64,000 bases of DNA, from assembly GCA_036245525.1 (NCBI GenBank), contig BTPG01000004.1, positions 45,042,482 to 45,106,481 of the forward strand, given 5' to 3'. Origin of the DNA: Semisulcospira habei (lineage: Eukaryota > Mollusca > Gastropoda > Semisulcospiridae). Within the stretch, counting starts at the first letter, position 1; each line of letters begins with the position of its first letter. The notes under the pieces are model-generated. The model saw only the letters and a program-made list of their open reading frames with translations. It was not told the DNA's origin and did no database searches. Positions 29,681-38,409 of the stretch are shown here, one piece after another. A program made the translations under genes and the position numbers.

Positions 29681-29893
29681 ATGGCGGAGCAAAAGCAAAG
29701 GAAGCTGGAATGCTTCGGATTCTTCAATCCGGCATCGTCTGACCTTGATAATCGCTTAGAAGAAAGTTCCACTTTGACACTGCCGTCTCCATCCACAAGC
29801 GACAGTACCAGAAATGATACCCTTAGGCTGTGTGTGGCACTGCGGCTGCGACGCAGTTTCAGAGTTCATGGCTGCGTGTATTTCCGTGGCTAA
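29681..29893 (+). pseudogene. N-terminal transposase-like fragment
   Basis: MAEQKQRKLECFGFFNPASS, then a Ser/Thr-rich acidic stretch, then basic residues and a stop at 29891. It has no BED or catalytic domain. It is probably the first exon of the insertion's lost transposase; this is inference from position and style. Confidence 0.35.
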
Positions 29894-30104
29894 AGCACGA
29901 CAGCACATGGATGACATGCGCAATATGCATGGAGGCAAACTCAAAAAGCAAGTCCAGAAATTTAAACAGAAATAAGTTTGTCGGTTTTTTTTTTTATCAT
30001 GGTCGATCCATCTTCTGGTACACAGTTATTAGGCAAAAGCTCTTACATTGGAGAAATACGTCTTTCGGGTTAAATGGGTTGAAACCATCTTTTAGGTACA
30101 TCAG

Positions 30105-30107
<3 letters not shown>

Positions 30108-30182
<75 letters not shown>
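30108..30182. repeat. (CA)n microsatellite
   Basis: About 37 uninterrupted CA dinucleotides inside the TIR element. Confidence 0.98.
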
Positions 30183-30185
<3 letters not shown>

Positions 30186-31041
30186 ACAGAGAGAGAGTTT
30201 AGACAAGTCAGACTTCGGTTGTCATTCTGCATTCAGCAGAACAGGCTATATTCTCTGTTACAATACATTATCAAATGATCATACAAATAATTACAGGCTT
30301 TTGCACGACAGCTCACCAGTTAAAGAATCGGAATCATGGAAATCACACACACACAGTCACAACAAATGTAAAGAGGAGAGAGCAAAATGAGTGAATTTAT
30401 TTTAAAGAACATACAGATGATGCAGTTGTTCTTAAATAAATTTGCAGACCCTGTATTATGCTCAGATGGGGGTCTGTGTACCCTCTAAAATTTATACCTG
30501 GGGGTCTACAGACCATTTAACCTCTTGTGAAAACAGAAACCCTGTTAATAAATACTCAACACTTGATTACAGTGGGTGATAGCGATGTTAAATGTTTGGT
30601 GGTTCACTGGAAGTTTAGTCCTCTGTGTTGGCCATTGTTAGTAGTCTTAGTTAGTCTATTGTGATACTGATCAATAGCCTACCACGTCGTGCTTTTCACC
30701 AGTGATTAACCGGGGAGACCCTTTGATGATGCATTTTACTCTGTAATCTTGAGTTTGCATGTAGTCAAATTTGAGCCTTTTCTGTGTGCTATCTCTCACA
30801 AAAAGCCAGAATATTTACCTCTAAAAATGAAAAATATCGATTTGGGCCCCCTACCGGAGCTTTGCCCCTGGACCCCACCGGGGCCTAGGCGGCCCCTGGA
30901 CCCCGGCCACTTTTCAGAGATTTTTACTTCAGTTTGTTCTCCACCCTGATGTATACACAACAGATTCTTAGGCTGAAATCGTTAAGCAAAGTGTATCTCC
31001 CACATAGTAATGCCATCGGTAATGTATTTTGAGGAAACAAA

Positions 31042-31509
31042 GTTAGGGGACACCTCTGAGGATATTAAGATTGGACTGTTCAGAGAAATGGCCACAGAGT
31101 AAAAAGTCAGTTGAACCGCATTTGAATCCATAATTTTTGTTATGGTCACTTGAAATTTAATATTTAGGTTCCTTCAGAATTGACATTGGATGAGTTCGTT
31201 AAACAGCTTTGTATCTCTTCAACTTCATTAGGGAAAATTCATTTATTTCAGGGGAAAATATAAAAATCTCAGACATGCTGTCTACATCAACCAGATCCAG
31301 GAATTCACTAGAATATTGCAATAAATGTAAATGTGTTGAATTTCAGTGGGAAAGCCTTTATGTTTCAGAAGTTATGGCTAGTTTCTATGACTTTATTCAC
31401 ACGCGCCAATGTGTCTGTGAAGGAAACGCATTCCAGTAACGTAAAAGCACCAGACACATCAATGTTATACATGGATTTGCGTCAGTGTTATACATGGTCG
31501 GACTGCAAT

Positions 31510-31583
<74 letters not shown>

Positions 31584-31735
31584 ATATAAAAGCGTGTGAC
31601 ACAGCCACTTCAGAATCAGGGACCTGGCCTCAATTTCTTCTTTAGTCTGCAAGTGTACTGACCTTAGAGTGTAAAAATGCATAAGAGATCATATAGAAGA
31701 GAATTAGTGGGGATGGTTTATCCCGTCTTGTTTTT
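31042..31735 (+). repeat. 1-kb interspersed repeat, third copy, right part
   Basis: From about 31090 it parallels 37850-38168 and 40560-40612: CCATAATTTTTGTTATGGTC (other copies CCGTAATTTTTGTCATATTT), an internal (CT)n at 31509-31582, and a last block ATAAGAGATCATATAGAAGA then GGATGGTTTATCCCGTC. It ends 30 bp before an RyR exon. Confidence 0.72.
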
Positions 31736-31764
31736 GTGACTGTGACACTCCTTTACCATGGCAG

Positions 31765-32038
31765 ATTCGATGCAGAAGCTGATCACATCCACCATGGTGC
31801 GCTGGGCAGAGGAGGACTTCATCACCATGCAAGACCTGGTGTGCGAGATGTTCAGCCTACTCCACCGCCAGTACGATGGTATCGGGGAGCTGATGAAGGC
31901 CCTGGAGAAGACCTACGTCATCAGCGTGAAGAATCGTGAGGACATCAACCAGCTGTTGAAGGCCCTGGGCATCATCCGTTCACTGCTCATGGTGCAGGCA
32001 GGTCACGATGAAGAGGAACTGATGAAAGACAGTCTGAA
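31765..32038 (+). CDS. RyR: Ryanodine receptor, exon I
   Basis: Reads STMVRWAEEDFITMQDLVCE then MFSLLHRQYDGIGELMKALE and LLKALGIIRSLLMVQAGHDE. The family consensus contains MFSLLHRQYDGLGELLRAL and LGQIRSLLIVQMG. This is among the best conserved parts of the central RyR shell. It enters phase 1 (G|AT) and leaves phase 2 (AA|GTAAGA). Confidence 0.98.
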
Positions 32039-32058
32039 GTAAGACAGCATTCTATTCA

Positions 32059-32213
32059 TTAACCCTTTTAGCCCCAAGCTCCCATTTCTCAAATTTTGGA
32101 GGTGTTGCCTAATGACTATGTACAAGTTGCAGGAGATAGATTGACCATGATAATTCAACTCCAGGCACCAAGGTAATCTGGCACTACCCTTGAATCATCA
32201 TGGTCAGTCCATT
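32059..32213. repeat. Family-A TTAA repeat cut by a LINE
   Basis: It starts TTAACCCTTTTAGCCCC, passes the CAAATTTTGGAGGTGTTGCC module and the hairpin, and is interrupted at about 32213 by LINE coding sequence. Confidence 0.65.
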
Positions 32214-33360
32214 CTGGCGAATTGGTCAGTGGAAGATGCTGTATCCCTGGGTCTGCATCGTGCACTGGAACATCTTGAGAAGGCCAACACGTATGTTAGG
32301 GTGTTATTTGTGGACTACAGCTCCGCATTCAATACTATTGTGCTACCCAAGCTCTATGAAAAACTGATCCAACTAGGTTTTGACAGTTCACTATGCCAGT
32401 GGATCAACGATTTTTTGTCAGGTAGACCTCAGGTAGTCAGAGTTGGTCCATGCATTCAGCATTCAGACCCAGGGAGTCGACAGTCAGGTGGATGTAACCA
32501 CGCGTCTGGTTCATGTAGTCGCGTTTCTAAGCCCGTCACACTGAGCACGGGTGCACCCCAAGGTTGTGTTTTGTCCCCTATGTTATACTCTCATTTTACC
32601 CATGATTGTACATCAACAGATGATAATTCCCTTGCAGTTAAATTTGCTGACGACACCACTGTTGAATGTTTTATTTTGAACAACAATGAAACGGCATACA
32701 GAGAGAGAGAGAGTAGATGAACTTGTTGGCTGGTGTTCTGACAATAACCTTGACCTGAATGTGCCTAAAACGAAAGAAATGGTCATGGACTTCAGGAAAA
32801 TCAAAAGTGACATTGTTCCCCTCACTATTCATGGTAGTCATGTTGTAATTGTTGATTGTTTCAGGTTTCTCAGCATCCACATCTCAAACGATCTTAAATG
32901 GGAGAAAAACGTTGATTCTTTAGTGAAAAAATCACAGCAACGACTGTATTTTCTAAGATGTCTTAAAACGTTTGGCATCAGCAGACAAATTTTGACCAAC
33001 TTCTACCGGGCAGTTATTGAAAGTCTTTTGACCTTTTCCCTGACCATTTGGTTTGGCAGTACCACACAGAAAGAGCAATCCAAATTAAACAGAGTAGTAA
33101 ACACTGCATCGAAAATCATAGGTATCGATTTGCCCTCGTTAGAGTCCCTCTTCCACGAAAGAATGCTAAAAAAGGCTAGATCCATCCTCCGAGATGTTTC
33201 CCACCCAGCCCATGAGTTGTTTGAGATGTTGCCATCAGGGTGCAGTTATAGAGCGATCGGAACATGCATGAGTCGTTTTAAAATCAGTTTTTACCCAACT
33301 GCTGTCCAGGCTTTTAATGATGCAAACAAACGCCAAACCTGACCCATCTGTCCCACTGTT
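32213..33360 (+). mobile_element. CR1/Rex1-like LINE, 5-prime truncated, frameshifted
   Basis: Reverse transcriptase palm and thumb: VLFVDYSSAFNTIVLPKLYE (32300), LSTGAPQGCVLSPMLYSHFT (32545), KFADDTTVE (32640), DLNVPKTKEMVMDFRK (32750), and the C-terminal HPAHELFEMLPSG block (33200), ending QAFNDANKRQT at 33342. A (GA)n expansion at about 32698-32714 shifts the frame in the middle. Catalytic ADD is intact. It has no endonuclease. An AT microsatellite follows the 3-prime end. Confidence 0.87.
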
Positions 33361-33367
33361 TAATGTA

Positions 33368-33402
<35 letters not shown>
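33368..33402. repeat. (TA)n microsatellite
   Basis: About 17 TA units between two LINE-derived segments. Confidence 0.97.
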
Positions 33403-33406
<4 letters not shown>

Positions 33407-33590
33407 AGACCAGGATAAAGCTGAGCGAAGGAAGGAGAGAAAGCCAGTGGGAGGAGAAGAGGCAGCGCAGACGAAAGAAAGAAGAGTCAGTGCCCACAGC
33501 AACAGTCACAGGCTTCACCTGTAGCAAATGCAACAGACACTGCCGCTCTCGCATTGGACTGATTAGTCACAGTAGGCACTGCAAATCTTA
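33403..33590 (+). pseudogene. LINE 3-prime fragment with C-terminal zinc motif
   Basis: It ends GFTCSKCNRHCRSRIGLISH then SRHCKS and a stop. The CxxCxxxCxSRIGLxSHxRxC tail is typical of RTE-like LINE C-termini. Basic and Ser residues precede it. It is a short 5-prime-truncated copy bounded by TA repeats on both sides. Confidence 0.65.
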
Positions 33591-33657
33591 AAAAACTAAA
33601 CAACGGACTGACCCAGCAAGCGCATATACTCCTTTGTTTTCCGAGACAGAAGGATGC

Positions 33658-33662
<5 letters not shown>

Positions 33663-33691
<29 letters not shown>
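33663..33691. repeat. (AT)n microsatellite, probable LINE tail
   Basis: About 14 AT units directly after the 3-prime UTR of the preceding LINE fragment. Confidence 0.95.
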
Positions 33692-33698
<7 letters not shown>

Positions 33699-34258
33699 AT
33701 ACAGTTTTGCCAAGCTATCAGCACAATACTTCATCTACAGCCGCACACACTTTTAGTTACGGAGCGGTCGGGTGAATCTGACTCGAGTGCAAGATAAGCC
33801 ATCGGTGGCAATTAATCATTAGCGCGCGCCTAGTCATACTGACTGGAAGGACTGTTTTGATACTAGAAGAGAATGCTCTTCCAATATCCTACTACTAAGT
33901 GTATCTGCTGTCAAACATCCCGCAGGGTATGTAGAAAACTGAGGAAGCAGAATTAGAGAACATTACACACAGGCACAACACACATCAATAGTCCCACAAC
34001 ATAGATTATAGAAGGAATAGTTGATGCCGACAGTGACCTAAATAGCCTGCTGGCAGCGGGGAGTGACTGCATACCACAGCAGCAGGTAGCTGGCCAAACT
34101 AATGTGTAGGCCTGGAAATAGGGCTAACTGCACTGCTGTGTCTATGATGCAAGTGACGTGTTCAGTTTTATATTACGATATGTCCTATGTAATTTGTGTT
34201 ACTGTGAAATCGTGTTTATTGCCTTTATGCTTAGACCATAATAGTTACTAAGGAATAC

Positions 34259-34259
<1 letters not shown>

Positions 34260-34331
<72 letters not shown>
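34260..34331. repeat. (GT)n microsatellite
   Basis: About 36 uninterrupted GT units. Confidence 0.98.
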
Positions 34332-34333
<2 letters not shown>

Positions 34334-34485
34334 ATGTGAGTAGCTTAATTATATTTTGATATGTTTAATGTTCTTTGTTTTGTGTTGCGCGGCACCACTA
34401 TGATTTCCTAATGTATTGTTACATATGGCAATAAAGTTCTATCATCATCATCATTTCCTGCTGTAGGGGCTCAGGGCTAAATGAG

Positions 34486-34627
34486 TTAACCCCCTTGTGC
34501 ATGCAGCCACTGGTACTGTTTACAGTACCGGTGGCTGCATGCACATGGGGTTTATATAAACAGTGCCGGTGGCTGCATGCACATGGGGTTTATATAAACA
34601 GTGCCGGTGGCTGCATGCAGGAGTTAA
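34486..34627. repeat. TTAA-bounded family-C repeat with internal duplication
   Basis: It starts TTAACCCCCTTGTGCATGCA and ends CATGCAGGAGTTAA. The right arm GTGGCTGCATGCACATGGGG plus TTTATATAAACAGTGCC is present in tandem, so the hairpin has been extended by about 38-bp steps. Confidence 0.7.
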
Positions 34628-35254
34628 TGACCTAAAGAGGCCGATAGCTGCATGCATGAATAAACCCTTTGTCCGTCAGTAGCCACTTTGGTCAAGGTGA
34701 TTCCTGCAGGAATCATCTCGACCAAAGTGGCTACTGACAGGTAAAGGGTTCAGACATTGTCATCCTTGCAGTGAATTGTGCAATAAATCTTGACAGAGTA
34801 TGGTCATAGATGCTAGTGTTTGATTGCCTTATTTGAAGTCCTGCTCATTTCATTCTTTCAGTGTGTTACAGTGCATCATGACTGAGTGGGTTAAATCTTT
34901 TTTCAAGCTATATGTATTTTGTGCCACCCTTGAGTTGCACCATGTCCTGTTGTGCTGTGTCAGTGCTAAATGAATTATCATGATCAATCCATCTCCTGCA
35001 ACTGGTACATAGTCTTTGGACAATGCCTTCTAAAGTTTTGAAATGCGGCTGTGGGGTTAAGAGGGTTAACCATTGCCACAACCACCATGCCACGAGACCT
35101 TGCTCTGCATTGGGAGAAAAGAGAGGGTGAATGGGTCTACACCAGTTTTCAAGCCGGTTCTGGCACTACCCTTGAACTATCGTGGTCAATTCATACCTTC
35201 TTGTAATGTGTGGGGCCGAACGGGTTTAATCGTGGGAATTTGCTTTTTCTCCAG

Positions 35255-35468
35255 AGACCTGATGGACAACCGAGTGTTCTTCCAGCACCCAGACCTGATG
35301 CGTGCGCTGTGCATGCACGAGACGGTCATGCAGCTGATGGTCAACACACTCAACAAGGCTCAACTACAGCAGCAGGCATCCACTGGTGGTGCACCCGCAG
35401 AGGCCCAGACGTCACAAGGGCAACAGGCCACACACTCCAGCACAGATGCACTGACGGAGCAAAGCAAG
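35255..35468 (+). CDS. RyR: Ryanodine receptor, exon J
   Basis: Reads [20 protein letters not shown] then [12 protein letters not shown], matching IMNNKVFYQHPNLMRALGM in the family. It then continues into a Gln/Ala/Thr/Ser-rich stretch ([20 protein letters not shown] and on to LTEQSK) where vertebrates have only about ten residues. Phase 2 in, phase 0 out (AAG|GTGAGG). The next intron spans 16 kb. Confidence 0.97.
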
Positions 35469-36414
35469 GTGAGGAGGATCAAGCAGTTCAGACAATTTTT
35501 TTTCGTTTCAAGAGCTGGCAGAATGGGCTGAGGGGGTGATGTGTACCCTGGGGTAGTGCCTGATGCGTTTGGAGACAGGACTTAGTGAGCACAAGGCCAA
35601 CAGGCCGATGTTAGCCCCATGACCTTGTGCGCACAGGAAAAGTTGAAGAGACTTACTATAGTCTGCTTGCTCGGTGCTGGTCTTGTTGTAGGAGAGTAGA
35701 TAGGCATCCTCAGTGAAGTAGTATGATGGTGACTAGGTACTAGCTGCTCCTCGTCTGTCCCAATGGTGGAGTTGTGTAACTGTCATGCTTTGTTGACAAG
35801 TCTTGATGCTAATATTAATCTTGTGAAAGAAAAGGGTATTGTGATGATAAAACAATACACATCGGGCTGCTGTTGGCCCATGCATGACCGTGCGTGGGCC
35901 AAAGTTGGCCCAATGGCCTTTTGCACATTGAATAATTAACATTTATTTCACGATCAAGTTTTGCTTCCCTTACAAACTGTCCTGCAATAAAGAAAAGAAC
36001 AACAACAAAAGACAAAAAAACAAACAGTAAATGCGATTGGGGGGGGGGGGGGGGGGGTCTGATTTATGACATTGATTCTGCTGTCACATGGACTGCACTG
36101 TGCTTCAGATTTAATTTTTCTTCACTTCAGCAATCTCCCAGAAATGTTGTCTGCATATTTCCCACCACTGACTCTAATTTGCCTCGAGACACAGACTTTC
36201 ACCATCTTTTTTACTTCTGCTTGAACCTCTCCTGCATTTATTTTTACATTAACATTACCACTTTAACCCTTTGGCTGTCAGTAGTGCTTTATGTTAGGCG
36301 ATTCTTGCAGGAATCGCCTCGACAGAAAGCATACTGACTTTTGACTTTTAATTATGTTGTTCAGATAGTTGATACACTACTGCTTTGCTGATATACAGAT
36401 CAGCATCAGAATAT

Positions 36415-36511
36415 TTAACCCTTTGGCTGTCTTGGCTGTCAGCACTTTTGTCCAGGTGATTCCCACAGGAATCACCTCCTCAAAAAGCACTACCAAAAGC
36501 CAAAGTGTTAA
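36415..36511. repeat. TTAA-bounded family-B repeat
   Basis: It starts TTAACCCTTTGGCTG and ends CCAAAGTGTTAA, with an inner palindrome AGGTGATTCCCACAGGAATC. Other copies are at 36263-36350 (right border decayed), 43134-43213, 44108-44197 and 51172-51267. Confidence 0.72.
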
Positions 36512-36641
36512 CCTGATCTTCGAAGTAAGGTCAGTCAGGCTGTATTGTCGGTGATCACACTGCGCTGTGTTGACAGAGGCTTACAAAGGAAACCACCCAA
36601 ACAGGAATGTTGGTAGTGTGCTCAGTATTAAAATCCAATAA

Positions 36642-36851
36642 TTAACCCATTTAGCTCCAACACCACACAGGAGGTGACGGGTTGACCATGATAATTCAAT
36701 GGTAGTGCCAGATGAGCTTGGCGCCTGAACGCCAAGCTTATCTGGCACTACCTATGAATTCTCATGGTTGATCCATCTCCTTCAACAGGCACACGGTCAT
36801 TAGGTGACACCTCCAAAATTTGGGAAATGTAGTCGGGGTTAAATGGGTTAA
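36642..36851. repeat. TTAA-bounded family-A repeat, full palindrome
   Basis: It runs from TTAACCCATTTAGC to AAATGGGTTAA. The arms meet at GAGCTTGGCGCC...GCCAAGCTTATC. It is the most complete copy of the family (210 bp). Confidence 0.75.
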
Positions 36852-37034
36852 CTGATTCAGCCCGGCGCACGTATTTCCCAAATTTGGAGGTGTCATCTAA
36901 CGACTATGCATATGTTGCAGGAGATGGATCGACCATGATAATTCAAGGGCAATGCCAGATTAGCTTGGCACTACCCTTGAATTATCATGGTTGACCCATC
37001 TTCTGCTGTAGTGCGTCAGGGCTGAATGGGTTAA
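36848..37034. repeat. TTAA-bounded family-A repeat, second tandem copy
   Basis: It shares its first TTAA with the preceding repeat and ends GGGCTGAATGGGTTAA. The centre GATTAGCTTGGCACTACCC is a shortened hairpin. Confidence 0.72.
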
Positions 37035-37084
37035 CTAACCTATGAGCTGAAGGTTCTTGGTCCCATTTCAGCCTCACACCAACT

Positions 37085-37560
37085 GCAGAGCTGCCTAGTG
37101 CTACGAATCCTCCGTAGCATCTACGGAAAAATATCGATACTATGCTGCTACGGAAGAAAAATAAAACTGCTACGAAAAAAACAAATCAAAATTGTTAATT
37201 TTTTTTTCATGGATTGTTGCTTCTTGGGTTCGTATGGGGCCGTTTTCCCGCTGGTAAGCACGCTTCCTCCACCAAATATCATCAACTGCGCATGCGCACT
37301 ATTTACTTTGCAAGAATGGCTGCCTCAGACAGCACACTGTCTGGGGAAGAAAAACGAAGACAAGAAAACATTAACAAGCGAAAAGCACCAGTCTTTGTTA
37401 TCGGAGAAGTAAAGGTACAAAAGATCAGCTGCCCAAGAATATCGAGCCCACTACACGGACGAATGGCCATGTTTCACAAGTAGCAAACATGGCAAGTACT
37501 TTGTATGGTGCACGTTTTTAAAGAAGGGTTGCGGTGGGGCGAATTTACTAGCATGACCAT
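37085..37560 (+). pseudogene. hAT-like 5-prime fragment, unidentified family
   Basis: After a possible CAGAGCTGCCTAG end, an ATG at 37317 gives MAASDSTLSGEEKRRQENIN. A neighbouring frame reads QEYRAHYTDEWPCFTSSKHG then KYFVWCTFLKKGCGGANLLA, like the BED-type N-terminus of hAT-family proteins. The frames do not agree, and the sequence runs into the 1-kb repeat at about 37513. Tentative. Confidence 0.4.
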
Positions 37561-38168
37561 GATGTCAAAGGCGAGCAGGCTAAACCTCTAACAATTGAAG
37601 TAACAAGAAAAAAATTACGTTATGTCTAGTTACGTTAATCTCGCTGCTGAAAAGTACATTTGGCGCAAAGCGCCGCAAGTGCGTGTGTATGTGTGTGTGT
37701 ATGTATGTAAACAAGAGAATCGCCGATATTTCTGTACACACAAGCTTGAAACTTGGGGAAATACTTTCTTACGTGGGTGGCTAAGAGAACCTGCGAGCAT
37801 ATTGTAATTGAATGTCTCGTTGAAGACACAAACAACCGTTTATGGGAAGTCGGTTGAGCCAGATTACAGTCCGTAATTTTTGTCATATTTACTTGAAATT
37901 TTGAATCTAGTTTGGAGAAAGACATTTTATAAGTGCGTTAGCCAGCTTTGTATCCTTTCAACTTCTTTAGTAAAAATTAATTATTTTCAGAAAAGAATTA
38001 AAACACTAAAAAGCTTGACTTCTAGAGAAAGTTATACAGTGGCGGTGAGGCAACTCCTTCACCACACAGACACTGACATAATACTCTAAATATGACATCA
38101 TTCTCTCTTGCGCGCGTGGCTCTCTCTCTCTCTCTCTCTCTCATACAAACATGCGCTCATCTCCAGAA
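37513..38168 (+). repeat. 1-kb interspersed repeat, first copy, left piece (left arm of long inverted repeat)
   Basis: This piece is the reverse complement of about 42000-42656, e.g. CGCTGCTGAAAAGTACATTT against AAATGTACGTTCAGCAGTG. It also contains the (CT)n run at 38118-38144 shared by all copies. It is interrupted at 38168 by a SINE-like insertion and resumes at 40249. Confidence 0.82.
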
Positions 38169-38409
38169 CCCCCACCCGGGTCTGCCCTGGGGGACTTGGG
38201 TGGGGTAGGTACTTTTTAGTTCCCAGGGTCACCCTGGTCAGCCCCACAGGATGAGTTTTTCTCTCTATTCTGGGGCATGTGTTTCTGTCTACCCGAGGTC
38301 CATTCACCTGTATTTGCCTTTTTAAAAATCTCCCTACTGTCTGCGCTGCCTGTAGCTCTTGATATTGGATGTGTGTTGCTAAATGGTCTTAGCTTTATTT
38401 AGGCCCCAT

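Larger units (their letters stand above)
29039..30948. mobile_element. TIR DNA transposon inserted in DIRS-5 (hAT-like, uncertain)
   Basis: The ends are perfect 13-bp inverted repeats (CAGGGTGGAGAAC at 29039-29051, GTTCTCCACCCTG at 30936-30948) flanked by a 6-bp direct duplication ATGTAT (29033-29038 and 30949-30954). The DIRS leader continues across both sides. An ATG at 29681 starts MAEQKQRKLECFGFFNPASS, resembling the starts of hAT-type proteins. Six bases is short for classical hAT (8), so the superfamily is open. It contains a (CA)n run. Confidence 0.8.
23889..31041 (-). mobile_element. DIRS-5, non-autonomous and rearranged DIRS element
   Basis: Its two outer ends are perfect inverted repeats of about 43 bp (TTTGTTTCCTCAAAATACAT at left, its complement at right). 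The interior in minus-strand order is 5-prime leader (with a DNA transposon inserted), a minisatellite in the gag zone, RT and Dam-like remnants, then an array of recombinase fragments. Unlike DIRS-1 to -3, the distal right repeat and the TATTTTTCGAAAAAATAC right end are missing; both ends are of the left-end type. Confidence 0.85.
33692..35254 (+). other. RyR intron I-J, distal part
   Basis: It holds a (GT)n run (34260-34331), a family-C cluster (34486-34627), a family-B hairpin (about 34668-34752, CAAGGTGATTCCTGCAGGAA centre) and half of a family-A repeat (about 34975-35070). No coding signal. It ends TTTTCTCCAG. Confidence 0.55.
35469..37084 (+). other. RyR intron J-K, first part: hairpin repeats
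   Basis: It includes a family-F hairpin at about 35865-35930 (GGGCTGCTGTTGGCCCATGC), a G run (36037-36057), family-B hairpins (36263-36350 and 36415-36511) and two family-A palindromes that share a TTAA (36642-36851, 36848-37034). No coding. Confidence 0.6.

Noticed and set aside
29830..30390. A 186-codon frame with a poly-threonine-histidine stretch.
   Set aside because: The stretch is translation of the (CA)n microsatellite; no protein features outside it.
31397..31682. Short frames rich in Arg-Glu or Ser-Leu.
   Set aside because: Translation of the (CT)n microsatellite of the 1-kb repeat.
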